From NCBI RefSeq assembly GCF_964031115.1, contig NZ_OZ035006.1:124001-188000 (forward strand): a stretch of DNA of 64,000 nucleotides, in the 5' to 3' direction. The DNA is from Spiroplasma endosymbiont of Clivina fossor. GTDB taxonomy: Bacteria; Bacillota_I; Bacilli_A; Mycoplasmatales; Nriv7. Both the position numbers and the translations under genes were made by a program. The notes under the pieces were generated by a model. The model did not search any database. It saw only the letters and a list, made by a program, of their open reading frames with translations, and was not told where the DNA came from. Shown here one piece after another: positions 22,741 to 32,468 of this stretch (its first letter is position 1; the number at the start of each line of letters is the position of its first letter).

Positions 22741-22811
22741 TTAAATTCCACCTTTTTATTAAAAACAACAATTCAATTATATTTTAAATTAATTTTGCAA
22801 GAAGTCTATTC

Positions 22812-23957
22812 TTTTAATTTTGTCGAAAACTCTTGATATTTATTGAATATACTTAATTTTAGGTATATTTTAATATGATAGAGGTGGATAATAATTATGG
22901 AAAAAATAATTCAAGAACTAGTAAATACTTTAACAGATGATCAATTTTTAGAATTTTATGAAAAAGTCAAACAACAAGCAGAATTAATAAAAAAACAAAA
23001 ACGTTTAAATGAAATTGATCAAAAATTTAGAGCGCAAGGTATTAAATGCCCTAAATGTGAATCTTACCATTGCGTTAAAAATGGACATAATTCAGAAGGA
23101 AAACAAAAATATTTATGTAAAAATTGCCGTGCAAGTTTTGACGCTTTTCGTAATCATTTTATTTATTGAAGTCATTTAAATTATGAACAATGAAATTTAT
23201 TGATTCAAATTTCATTGCTGGGGCAATCTAGTAAAACAATTTCTCGTTTTATTAAAACTACATTAAAAACTGCTTGATATAATCGTCAAAAATTAATGAA
23301 ATCAAAACAATTAGAAAATACCCAATTAAAATTTAAAAAATTATCTGGTAAAATCCAAATCGATGAAACATTTATTAAAGAAATCCATAAAGGAAATTTC
23401 AAATATAAAACTGATCCACGAAGAATTCACCTTGACCCATTCGCAACTAATACTAAATGCTGTATTCAAATGGCAATTGATAATAATAACAATATTTATG
23501 TTAAATCCACAAACACCAAACGTTTACAAAAACAATGAGTTATTGAAAATATGAACAAAGAATTAATTAACGAAAATTCAATTATTACTTCCGATATGCA
23601 AAAATTATATTTTTTAGTAGCAAAACAAACAAATTCTACTTTATGTGTAACTAAAACAACAATTAATCCTGAAGCTAGTTATCGTAACTTAAATAAAATC
23701 AGTAAATTACAATCTAGTCTTAAAGAAGCCTTAATTCATTATCATGGTTTAGGTTTTACTAATATTCAAAATTATTTAAATCTCTGAAAATGAAAATACC
23801 AACATAAGGGTTTAACTCCAAATCAACAAACAGCGGTATTATATTTTAATGTATAAAAAAAGTTAAAGTAAAAATAGTAATTTTACATAAAAGCCTTTTA
23901 AAATTATCAAGTTGATGATTTTTTTTATTTTATCAAGAGTTTTCGACAAAATTAAAA
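22812..23957 (+). mobile_element. IS1595-type element, copy A5
   Basis: Complete, 1146 bp. Left flank GTCTATTC and right flank AAATATTC do not form a target duplication. It abuts the IS5 tandem array on one side and the N-terminal piece of the UPF0236 gene on the other, suggesting recombination after insertion. Confidence 0.85.
22897..23856 (+). CDS. IS1595-type transposase, copy A5
   Basis: Full 319-codon frame with no change from the A1 protein in the zinc ribbon; the A1-specific threonine in IQMTIDNN is alanine here, as in most copies. Probably functional. Confidence 0.85.
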
Positions 23958-24486
23958 AAATATTCTAGAAATTGTCATGGGTGATAATTTTGTTTCAGGA
24001 TACATGTCAATAATATCTTGATATCTTTTGCCTGATCCTAATTCATTTTTTATTAATTCTATTAATTGAGTATCTAATTTAGAATATTTTTTTAAATTGA
24101 GTTCCTCGTCAATTAGTGCAACATATTTTCACTTTTTATTTGTATAATATTTATAGATATGTCTTTTAAAAGTTAGCTTTCCAAACTCGGTAGTAATTGT
24201 TCGAGGTTTGATTTTTACAGCGATATATATTTTTTTATTTCTACTTTTAAAAATTTGGATATCCCGTATTTCAATTTCTTCTTTTCTTTTATTTAATAAA
24301 TTTTTATATTCTTTTTCTCTATCAAATAACATTTTTTGCCTCCATATATAACTTTAATTATATTTATGTAAAAACAAAAAACTAAATCATTTTTAGGCAC
24401 AATATACTTCATTTTCTATTTCCTTTTTTATTTTTTTCTATATCAAACACATAAAACAGTTAATATCCATAGATAATATTAATATA

Positions 24487-24786
24487 ATGAAAAAAATAAC
24501 TAATTACTCACAATTAAATAAAAAATATGACTTAAATTTTAGTGACAATAACTTTGGTTTTACTTGAGAAATTTTTAAGGAACTAGTTGGCGATGATTGG
24601 GCAGAATATTTTACAACGAGGTGTTTTTATAGATTTGTGCCTACTGCTAGAATGACCTTTAAAACTTGAAACTGTTTAGCTTGAGATTTATGAATTTGTT
24701 GTAACTTTACAGATACATTCGCTCAAGAAGTACGACGCTATGAAAATACACACCCTGAAACAACAATTGCTGATTTACATAATAGA
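24487..24786 (+). CDS. hypothetical protein fragment, cut by IS5-type B4
   Basis: An open frame with seven Trp (five UGA-coded) in about 99 residues (FGFTWEIFKELVGDDWAEYF, then TWNCLAWDLWICCNF). It lacks a clear ribosome-binding site. Without B4 it would continue about 25 codons, antisense to the end of the gene at 25828. I do not recognise it. It may be a gene remnant or a chance frame in AT-rich DNA. Confidence 0.35.
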
Positions 24787-25851
24787 CTTCTTGCAAAATT
24801 AATATGATAATTATAATTTTTAAATTTAAAATAAATATAAAAGTGTTATTAAAATAATTTTTAGATTATTTTTACAAATATTTTGTCATTAAAACATAAT
24901 AAAAATTATTATTTACAATAAAAAAAGACTGAAATTTTAAATTATCAAATATATTTAAACTAATAGTTGTAAATTATAAATTGAAGCTATTAAATTAAAT
25001 CTTAAAGCAAATCTTTTTCTACGATTTCGATATTTTTCACTAATAATTTTAAATTTTTTAAGTATAGCAAAAACATTTTCAATAACAATTCTCATTTTTG
25101 AAATTCGCTCATTATTTTGCTTTTCTTCTTTATTTAAAGGGTTTTTCTTTGATTTTCTTTTAGGAATTAAAACATTATGATTAATTTTTTGTATGCCTTG
25201 ATAACCTAAATCCACTAAAACAGTTGTTTCTGGTAAAAATTTAATTTTTGAATCTTTTAAAATTTTAAAGTCATGGTTTTTACCATAAGAAAAATCAGAA
25301 CTAATAATTTTTTTACTATCTTTTTCAATTATAACTTGTGTTTTTATTGTGTGTTTTTTCTTTTTTCCTGAGTAGTGCTGTTTTTGTCTTTTTTTGGGCG
25401 TTGGATTTGGCTTTCAGTTACATCAATTATAACAGTCTTATCTTTGAAATAATCTTTTAATAGTGATTTTTGACCAGTAAGTTGTTGAAAATTAGGGTGT
25501 TTTATTAAAGTGTCTTCAATTCATTTGATATTTCTATAACAACTACTTTCACTAATATCATAACTTTTTGCAATATGAAAATAAGTTCTATATTCTCTTC
25601 AATATTCTAAAGTCATTAAAATACGATTTTCTAATGATAATTTATTGGTTCTTCCGCGACGAAATCTCTTTTTTAATTCTTCTATTTTTAAAATTTCTAG
25701 CATTTTATTAAAAGTAGTATGTTTAATACCAGTTAATCTTAAAAAATTTTTATCACTTATTTGATTATTTTTTTTAAATTTCATTTAAATTCCACCTTTT
25801 TATTAAAAACAACAATTCAATTATATTTTAAATTAATTTTGCAAGAAGTCT
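24784..25851 (-). mobile_element. IS5-type element, copy B4
   Basis: Complete, 1068 bp, with AAT on both sides (24781-24783, 25852-25854). Removing it joins the flanks into continuous sequence, so this is a simple insertion. Confidence 0.88.
24955..25784 (-). CDS. IS5-type transposase, copy B4 (frameshift fusion)
   Basis: Both frames complete, frame A from 25784 and frame B ending at 24955, with the slippery A-run unchanged. Confidence 0.82.
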
Positions 25852-26166
25852 AATATCATTTTCAAAATTAATTGAGTTTTTCACAAAATTAATAAATTGA
25901 TTATCAATATTAGCATCTTGAATTAATTTATTAATTTCTTGTTCTTTTTTAAAAGTTAAATATTCTTTTTCTTTGTCGGCAAGTTTTTTTAGTGCATCCG
26001 TTTCTCTTTGTAACAGATTTTTTGCTTTTTCCTGAAAATTAGCAGTATAGTCATTTTGCTCAGTGAAGCCACGATATAAATTTTTCACCTTAAAAGTTCC
26101 ATCAGCATTTTTTTCGGGTTGTCCGTCTTCGCCAATAAAGACGATTTTTTTATCTCTAATTTTCAT
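25828..26166 (-). CDS. phage-module coiled-coil protein, C-terminus altered by IS
   Basis: The first 105 residues are original: IVFIGEDGQPEKNADGTF, then a Lys/Glu-rich helical stretch (KNLLQRETDALKKLADKEK) likely to form a coiled coil. Insertion of B4 removed only the last codon: before it the gene ended NFENDIM-stop, and now it ends NFENDIRLLAKLI-stop. The composition recalls small phage scaffold-type proteins, but no domain is identifiable. It is the last gene of a minus-strand phage-like cluster. Confidence 0.6.
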   Translation of the reverse strand: MKIRDKKIVFIGEDGQPEKNADGTFKVKNLYRGFTEQNDYTANFQEKAKNLLQRETDALKKLADKEKEYLTFKKEQEINKLIQDANIDNQFINFVKNSINFENDIRLLAKLI

Positions 26167-26249
26167 TTGGTGTGTACTCCTTTTTCAAATAAAAAACTCA
26201 TTTGATATTCTAATTATCTAATGAGTTTTTCTAATTATTGAGTTTTTAG

Positions 26250-26615
26250 CTATTTATTTTTTCTTTTTTTTCCAATTTTTTTAAATTTTTTAACCTCAAT
26301 GCTAAAAAATGTTTTGTGGGTGGTCTTATTTGGATAATAACGATTGTGTAATTTTCCCTCAATTAAAATAATATCGTGTTCTTTTAATTTTAAGAATTCT
26401 TTTTGCAACTTTTCTTCATAAATAGAGAGCGTTGTGTAGTTAAGACCCGCTCAACTAACTTGAACATTAACAACTTTAACAACAACACTACTAATAACTA
26501 TTTTTTGCTTAAATTCTGTGATTTTGGGAATATCTTTTAAAATAACTGTCAAATTTACAAAATTAACATAGTCAATTACTTCATTTTCTTTTTTAGTTTT
26601 TAGTGCTTTTAACAT
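26250..26615 (-). CDS. single-stranded DNA-binding-like OB-fold protein
   Basis: The 121-residue protein opens with NFVNLTVILKDIPKI and has later strands LKEHDIILIEGKLHN and FFSIEVKKFKKI. That order (partner-strand pattern, then DxIxVEGxL, then a closing strand) is typical of SSB/PriB OB folds. The basic tail GKKRKNK replaces the acidic tip of cellular SSB, as in some phage proteins. It overlaps the RuvC-like gene by 23 bp. Confidence 0.65.
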
Positions 26616-27036
26616 TTTGTTTTACCTCATTACCCAAAAAGTATTGAATATGCTTTCACGCATCGTGCTCGTGTTTGGTAAGTTTTAAGTTTCCTTTGTA
26701 AAAAAATCCTTTCTTTTTAGAAGGCTCTTGTCTAAGAAAGTGCCAATGATATTTAAACCTTAAAAGACTGCTTATTGCTCCAATAAGTTCTGAGGTTGCT
26801 AAAGGATTGGTAATCGTTCTACCTTTAGTTAAGAAAAAATTTTCAATAATAAACAATGGCTTAAAATTTTCTATTCTTTTAAAATTATCAAATAATTTTT
26901 TAATTTTAAAAATTGCTTGTTCAACGCTTTCAGAAATTATTGTTTCGTTAAATTCAATGCATGAATTTTCAAAATTTCAAAGAATAATACCAGTAGAACC
27001 GATGCCTGCGGGGTCAATACCAATTATATAATTCAT
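26593..27036 (-). CDS. RuvC-like Holliday-junction resolvase, phage type
   Basis: The 147-residue protein starts MNYIIGIDPAGIGSTGIILW, the RNase H-fold first strand with catalytic Asp. The Glu lies in PLFIIENFFLTKG near residue 73, and the last acidic pair in LTKHEHDAWKHI near 128. Spacing matches RuvC-type resolvases encoded by phages. Such enzymes resolve branched DNA before packaging. Adjacent SSB-like and small hypothetical genes support a phage recombination/replication module. Confidence 0.72.
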
Positions 27037-27047
27037 AAACTAAATAC

Positions 27048-27122
27048 TTACCTTATGACAACTACATTTTTTCGTTGAGTAATCGGAAGCGGTGAATCAC
27101 GCCTCAATAAAGATTTAGACAT
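27048..27122 (-). CDS. possible 24-aa peptide
   Basis: A short frame (MSKSLLRRDSPLPITQ...) with AAGGAGAAA nine bases before its ATG, filling the gap between two phage-module genes. It could be a small protein or a leftover. Basic, no domain. Confidence 0.35.
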   Translation of the reverse strand: MSKSLLRRDSPLPITQRKNVVVIR

Positions 27123-27123
27123 A

Positions 27124-27369
27124 TTATATTTTTCTCCTTATGTGTTGTCAGCAAAGAAAATGAGTACATTTTTCTTGGGACACACAGCAATTTTGATAAT
27201 CATAAGTTTTTTTAGTTTTTCGCTTACAATAATTTTCCATTCTTTTAAACTCACATTGCAATGATTTTTCTTTTAATTGACAATTAATTGCTTTTAACGC
27301 TGTAATTAATTCTTTATAAGAATATTTTTGGCGTAACGATTTAAGTCAATAAAAATGTTTGTTTTCCAT
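27124..27369 (-). CDS. Cys-rich small phage-module protein, 81 aa
   Basis: The product has eight Cys (CQLKEKSLQCEF, NYCKRK, YQNCC, KCTHFLC), arranged in pairs that could bind a metal. An N-terminal helix ENKHFYWLKSLRQKYSYK precedes. Both UGA codons fall at plausible Trp positions. I do not recognise the family. It lies four bases from the downstream gene end, in an operon-like row. Confidence 0.5.
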
Positions 27370-27372
27370 TAA

Positions 27373-27612
27373 TTAATCTTCCTCAATTATTTCTTTATAA
27401 ATAATTCATTTCCGCGGACGAATGGCTTTTTTCTTGTAATAAATTACAGTTTCTAATGAGTGTACTTTTCTTTTAAAATTAGGATTATTACGCGAAAGTC
27501 CATAATAGCGTTCTACAATTTCAGCAACACTATCATAAACACCGACTAACTCATTGGTTTCGCAAGAATATATAACATAACAATATTTTTTAGCCATTTC
27601 GTACTTGTTCAA
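27373..27612 (-). CDS. hypothetical phage-module protein, 79 aa
   Basis: A small basic protein beginning MNKYEMAKKYCYVIYSCETN, with KRKVHSLETVIYYKKKAIRPRKW near the end. The ELVGVYDSVAEIVERYYG helix resembles the DNA-contact region of small phage regulators that act on a following HTH-like segment, but this is weak. Its end is four bases from the next start. Confidence 0.5.
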
Positions 27613-27622
27613 GATTTAATAA

Positions 27623-28000
27623 CTAATTTAAATCAGTTTCTTTTAGTCATTCGGGAATAATATAATTAAAATTAATATCTTTATCAGCTTCAGATTTTTT
27701 AATATTTTCTAAAAATTTTTGTCGATTTTTAATTTTAACTTCTTCATACAAATTAATAATTTCTTGCCCCTTAATGGTTGCAATTTTCTGTGCACCGTTG
27801 GCATCATACTTAATAACTTCATAATCATTTTCTGTAAAAATACCGACCACCATCTGATTTGCATATTTAATTGATGGGTATACTAGTTTGCGAGGAACTC
27901 AAGAACTACCACCACTATTGGGAATTGATAGTAAAATCGCATTTGTTGTTTCAGCAACAATATATTTTTTATTCAAAAATAAATTTTTTAAGTTAGTCAT
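27623..28000 (-). CDS. hypothetical phage-module protein, 125 aa
   Basis: First gene of the minus-strand module. It begins MTNLKNLFLNKKYIVAETTN, followed by SGGSSWVPRKLVYPS and a C-terminal helical segment EEVKIKNRQKFLENIKKSE. There is no membrane segment and no domain I recognise. AGGAGTTAATAAATA lies before the ATG, after the palindromic control region. Confidence 0.5.
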
Positions 28001-28432
28001 TATTTATTAACTCCTCATATCAATAATTTTTTGGTTTTTGTAAAAAAATAATATATATCCTTCCTATATGCAATTTCCTAGTTAGCTAACATAGTTAACT
28101 ATCTAAGAAATCTATGTTATCTCTCTTATGTTAACTAAGTTATGTTAGCTAACTAGGTGCGAGAAATGCTCGAAATTACCAAAAAGCATTATTTTGGCAC
28201 ACCTAAAAAGTGTTCTCATATTTACAACACAATTTTTAGATAGAATTTAGTTTTTTGTTCGAACAAGTTAATAAAGTTAGTTTAATTTTATTAATTAAAA
28301 TACCTACCTCCTTTAAAAAATTATTGTTAAGAGGAGTATTCTTACTGGTCTAAAATGGTTACCTTGCACACATAATATAAACCAATCTCCAATATTTATA
28401 CGAAGTGCATATTTTGTTTTACAAAAGAACAA
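28001..28432. promoter_or_regulatory. intergenic region with large palindrome upstream of phage module
   Basis: A perfect 17-bp inverted repeat, CCTAGTTAGCTAACATA (28077-28093) and its complement at 28141-28157, flanks further TTAAC-rich half-sites. A strong AAAGGAGGTAGGT on the minus strand near 28302-28314 is not followed by an evident ATG gene. Similar TTAACTAA motifs occur in the plectrovirus non-coding regions. The palindrome may be an operator or an origin. No convincing gene lies here. Confidence 0.5.
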
Positions 28433-28456
28433 AAAAGACGATAATTATCGTCTTTT
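28433..28456. terminator. bidirectional terminator
   Basis: A perfect 24-nt palindrome with arms AAAAGACGATAA / TTATCGTCTTTT, giving a T-run in either direction. It separates the phage-like module from the PTS region. 28457-28648 holds no gene apart from the leader of the RpiR remnant. Confidence 0.7.
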
Positions 28457-28648
28457 CCTATTTTTCTACCTCTTTGTTATATGCCCAATAACATTTATTG
28501 GTATCATCCTACAAATGGTTATTTTTATATTTTTAATGAAGAATATTGCATTTTTTGGAAATTTTACCAAAATTTACCTGATGAAATGTTTTTGCGATAT
28601 AATTCAAAATTATCAGGAAGATAATATAAATGAAATAAGGAGGCCATT

Positions 28649-29445
28649 TTGGAAGATTTTGATTTTATTAAGAAATTAAATCATATAAAATTTAATGAAG
28701 ACAATGTTATTAATGCCAGCATTGCCACATTTATTTTAAATAACTTAGAACAAATTGATGAATGAACATCAAACAAGTGTTGCTAATGCTTGTTTTACTT
28801 CTTCTAGTTCAATAATTCGCTTTTGTCAAAAATTAAATCTAAGTGGTTGAACTGAATTAAAGTATCAATTAAAAGTTGTTAATCAAAGAATTAAAAATTC
28901 AGAACGACAAGTTAATACTAATTTGCAATTGAAAAATAATATTACCTATTTTTTAATGAATATATGAAAGTAAGAGAGGAGGATAATAATCGATTATATT
29001 TAGATTTTATATAATAAAGATACTGATTTAATTGCTAAAAAAATTATTGATGTCAAAACAATCTTTATTTTTGGTTTTGGAATTTCATATTATTCTGCTA
29101 TTTCTTTTACACAAAGATTAAGATGAGTAAATAAAAATGTTATTTGTGAGCATGATATTAATGTTATTTATTCATACTTGCCATTAGTTACTGATGATGA
29201 TGTTATTTGCATATCATTATAGTGGTACAAATAGTTTAATTGGTGAAATAATTGAAGAAGTAAAAGATAAAGCTTATTCAATTGGTATTTTTGCTAAAGA
29301 AACAAAATTAGTTAAAAGTTTTAAATCCTATTTTTTAATTAAATCTGAAGAAGAACAATTATGCAGTGTTTTTTCAATTAGATTGCAATTATTAATGCAA
29401 TTATTAGATTTCTTGTATGCAAAAATAATTAATTTTAAGTTATAA
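28649..29445 (+). pseudogene. RpiR-family sugar regulator, multiply frameshifted
   Basis: A TTG start follows AAGGAGGCC. The helix-turn-helix half reads ASIATFILNNLEQIDE, then in another frame VANACFTSSSSIIRFCQKL and GWTELKYQL, the RpiR N-terminal signature. The SIS half gives FIFGFGISYYSAISFTQRL, then ISYSGTNSLIGEIIEE in yet another frame. At least three frame changes (near 28780, 28970 and 29210) prevent a complete protein. The regulator presumably once sensed a sugar phosphate linked to the PTS gene just downstream. Confidence 0.85.
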
Positions 29446-29473
29446 ATTAAAATAAAGGTGGGGATGAATTTAA

Positions 29474-31216
29474 ATGGAATTTAAACATATTTTTAGTAAT
29501 TTTAAAAAACTTAAACTGATATCAAGTAATTTTCAACCAAAAAATACTTTAAAACATTTTCGTAATAAAACAAGTTCAGGATTACAAAAACTTGCTAAAT
29601 CATTAATGTTTCCGATTGCTATTTTACCTATCGCAGCGATATTGAGTCGTGTGGGCGGATTAATGATGACTAAAGATTTTGGAATTACTGAGAATAGTGT
29701 TATTTGATATATTGGTTCAGTATTGCAGGTTATTGGTGGCAGTGCTTTTGATAATCTTTCTGTTCTTTTTGCTATTGGCGTGGCTTTTGGTTTTGCTAAA
29801 GATAATCGTGGTGAAGCAGCTCTTATTGGTTTTTTTGCTTATACAATATTAATTGGTCTAATGACCATATTACCAAAAATTGTTTATTCAACAATTTTAT
29901 TAGATGTTAACTTAGAAAATAAATCAAAACTTTTATATCAACTTAAAGGAAATGAAGTTATTTATTCTATTGATATGGGGATTTTGAGTGGCATTATTGC
30001 TGGTATATTAGCAGCTACTTGTTATAATCGTTTTCAATCCATTAAGTTGCCAACTGCTTTGTCATTTTTTTCGGGAAGAAGATTTGTGCCATTAGTTGTT
30101 ATTTTAGTTTCTTTACCAGTTGCTATTTTAGTGGCAATAATTTGACCTTGACTTCAGTTAGGACTTTTAAGTTTTGGACAAACTATTATTCCTGAAAAAG
30201 TTGACAATTCAACGCGTCATATTCAATGAGGGGTTGCTAGCGTTTATACAATGTTTAATAGAACATTAAATGCTAGTGGTTTAATGCGTGTTTTTAATAT
30301 TTATTTTTTTTGACAACACCCTTTTGTTACTTCAGAGAATGGAACAGTTATTAATGGTGATATTCCTGCATTTCTTAGTAATGATTTAGTTGTTGGTGCC
30401 GGATTATTTCAAAGTGGGTTTTTCCCCATTATGATGTTTGGATTACCTGCCGCTGCCTTGGCGATCATTAAATGTGCTCATCCTGACCAAAGAAAAAAAG
30501 TTATGGCATTATTACTTGGAGCTGCGTCCGTTTCATTTTTAACTGGGGTTACTGAACCGTTAGAATTTAGTTTTATTTATGCAGCTCCAGTATTATTTTT
30601 TGTTCATATTGTCTTATCAGGGATTATTTCTGCAATTACTGTTGGTTTAGGAATTCGGATTGGCTTTGGGTTTTCTGCTGGTTTTATTGATTATGTTTTA
30701 AGTTTTTATCAATCAATGAAAATTGCTAAAATAACTTGGGAGTCAGGTTTTGCCCAAGTGCTGGCAAATCCGGCTTGAATATTACCAATTGGTATTCTAA
30801 GCGGGGGAGTTTATTACTTTTCTTTTAGTTATTTGATTAAGAAGTTTAATTATCAGACATTAGGTCGTGAGCAAACTGTTAGTGAAACAAATAATTTTGA
30901 TAACAGTTTACCACTGGTTTCTTATCAACTATTAGCGACAAAAATTTTGGATATTTTAGGTAAAGATAATATTATTAGTGTTGGTAATTGTGTCACAAGG
31001 GTGAGAATTGTTGTTAAAAATGTTGATGATTGAAAGATTAAACAATTAGATAAAATCAAATTTAAAATAAGAGGGATTGCTAATAATAAACTTAATCCGA
31101 AAATGGTTTCAGACAAAGATTTGCAACTCATTGTTAGCAATGATGCCCAATTTATTGTTGATGAATTAGAAAAATTGCTTCAAGCATCAAAAGAGTTGTT
31201 GGCAACTAATTTTTAA
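29474..31216 (+). CDS. PTS EIIBC, glucose/N-acetylglucosamine family
   Basis: The protein has 580 residues in one frame with several UGA-Trp. EIIC is N-terminal with many membrane helices, the motif GVTEPLEFSFIYAAP near residue 360 and the GSAFDNLSVLFAIGVAFG substrate segment. EIIB is C-terminal, with its phospho-Cys in VGNCVTRVRIVV near residue 512. No EIIA domain is attached, so a separate EIIA such as Crr must serve it. It imports and phosphorylates glucose, GlcNAc or a related sugar; the sequence does not decide which. GGTGGGGATG lies upstream. Confidence 0.88.
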
Positions 31217-31287
31217 AAATAGAAAATAGTTTTTATTTTAAAAGCATTAAAAGAAGGTAACTTGCGATTATTGTTAGTGCTGTAAAT

Positions 31288-31313
31288 AAAAAAGGTAGCG
31301 TTGCTACCTTTTT
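31288..31313. terminator. terminator between PTS gene and degV
   Basis: AAAAAGGTAGC-GTT-GCTACCTTTTT forms an 11-bp stem with T-runs on both strands, serving the two convergent genes. Confidence 0.8.
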
Positions 31314-31328
31314 CTTTGTTAATTTTAT

Positions 31329-32190
31329 TTATTGTTTAACAACAATAATTCCTACGGAGTTAACACCAGCATGACTGACAAAACAGTTAGGGAGGAATGC
31401 TTTTTTGATTTTAAGTTTAGGGTGGGTGGTTATAATCTTGTTAATAATTGTGATGATTTTTTTATCACATTGTGATGTGAAAATTTCTAAGATATAATTT
31501 TCATTTTTAATAAATTCTTTAATTTTTGTGATTACGCTTTCAATAGCGTTGTTTAAGGTTCTAGCAATTCCACTTTTTTCTGATATTTCGCCAAATTTAA
31601 TAATGACTTTAACGCGGATTAAACTTATTAGGGAAGCAACAACAGATTTGGCACGACCACCTCCTTTAGAAAGTCGCGAGATATCTTCAGGGATAATGTA
31701 AATTAAACTATTTTTTAACTTGGGTTACCATTTTATTAATATCATTAATGTTACCACCATTAGCTACAATTTCAGTAGCTTTAATTGCTAATGTATTATT
31801 AAATGTAGCAGCGCCGTTAGTATCAATAATATGAACGCGGTTTTTAAATTCATTTTCTTGTGATAGCATATAGGCATTTTGGTATTGACCAGATAATTCT
31901 TTAGCAATCGGAATAAAGATAATTTCATCATTTCCTTCAGCTAATAGTTTTCGCCATAAGCTCATTAGTTGTCCTGGTGATGATTGACTAGTTTTAGTAT
32001 ATTCACCATTTTTAACACGAGCATAAAAATTAGATTTTTTAATATCACTAGTGGTATCTTCAATTTCAGTTCCATCTTCAAAACTTATTAATAAAGGAAT
32101 GATATTAATATTTTTTTCTTTTAGCGTTGTAAGGTCAAGGTTGCTAGATGAATCAACAATAATAGCAATTTTTTTATTTGTGTTGGACAT
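31329..32190 (-). pseudogene. DegV family fatty-acid-binding protein, one frameshift
   Basis: The start at 32190 has AAGGAG seven bases away. The N-terminal half reads KIAIIVDSSSNLD, with the DegV lipid-contact Ser/Thr region TSQSSPGQL. After VTQVKK a single-base change in an A-run (near 31710) causes a stop. The next frame continues LIYIIPEDISRLSKGGGRAK to SHAGVNSVGIIVVKQ, the C-terminal half. DegV proteins (FakB type) present fatty acids to FakA kinase. One base separates this from a working gene, so a sequencing error is possible. Confidence 0.82.
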
Positions 32191-32201
32191 TTTTTTCTCC
32201 T

Positions 32202-32468
32202 TTACTTTATTCAATATACAAGTACAAATGTATTATATCCGGTGTGAGCAGCAATAACATTAGATATTAAACTCATATGCTTAATTGTAAATTTTTCTTT
32301 AGTAATGATTTTAATTACTTCTTTTTTTAATTCCGTATCACATAATGAATGCATAATTGTTAATTCGCCAGCACTGTCATAGCGCTTTTTGATTTCTTTT
32401 AAAACTTCTTTAATTGCTTTTTTAAATGTTCTGGTTTTATCAAATTTATCAATAAAACCATTAAATTC
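32202..32468 (-). pseudogene. second DegV family gene, 3' remnant
   Basis: The remnant encodes about 88 residues: FKKAIKEVLKEIKKRYDSAG, SLCDTELKKEVIKIITKEK and the typical end VIAAHTGYNTFVLVYWIK. IS1595 copy A6 replaces the N-terminal two-thirds. Its stop overlaps the ribosome-binding region of the first degV, so the two once formed a tandem pair. Confidence 0.78.

Larger units (their letters stand above)
21605..22807. repeat. 401-bp tandem triplication of one IS5-type end
   Basis: Units 21605-22005, 22006-22406 and 22407-22807 appear identical. Each runs from an internal AATC of the element to its inverted-repeat end AGTCT. The first unit is part of the full copy B3. Junctions read AGTCT|AATC, that is, an IS end joined to an internal AAT, the sequence this element duplicates on insertion. 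Confidence 0.88.
20163..24332 (-). pseudogene. ISLre2-type (UPF0236) transposase, broken by IS insertions
   Basis: The N-terminal part reads from 24332 to 23958 (KIKPRTITTEFGKLTFKRHI, then YVALIDEELNLKKYSKLD and NELGSGKRYQDII). The C-terminal part reads from 20937 to 20163 (YIYTDDSFANTDRFKKK, LVVGGDGATWIKQL, IHQGESWNIGVSAESDVSRL). Both match the family seen intact at 54331-55713. Between them lie IS5 copy B3, its 401-bp repeats and IS1595 copy A5. A stretch of the middle appears lost, so this is not simple insertion. The acidic GDGATW motif is retained in the C-terminal piece. Confidence 0.82.

Noticed and set aside
21605..22807. CRISPR-like array
   Set aside because: The repeat unit is 401 bp of IS sequence with no spacers and no cas genes nearby.
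24487..24786. Confident gene call for the Trp-rich frame
   Set aside because: No ribosome-binding site, no recognisable domain, and its natural continuation is antisense to another gene; kept only as a low-confidence feature.
29474..31216. Several short genes in place of one PTS EIIBC
   Set aside because: The breaks are all UGA codons in the same frame; reading them as Trp gives one normal-length protein.
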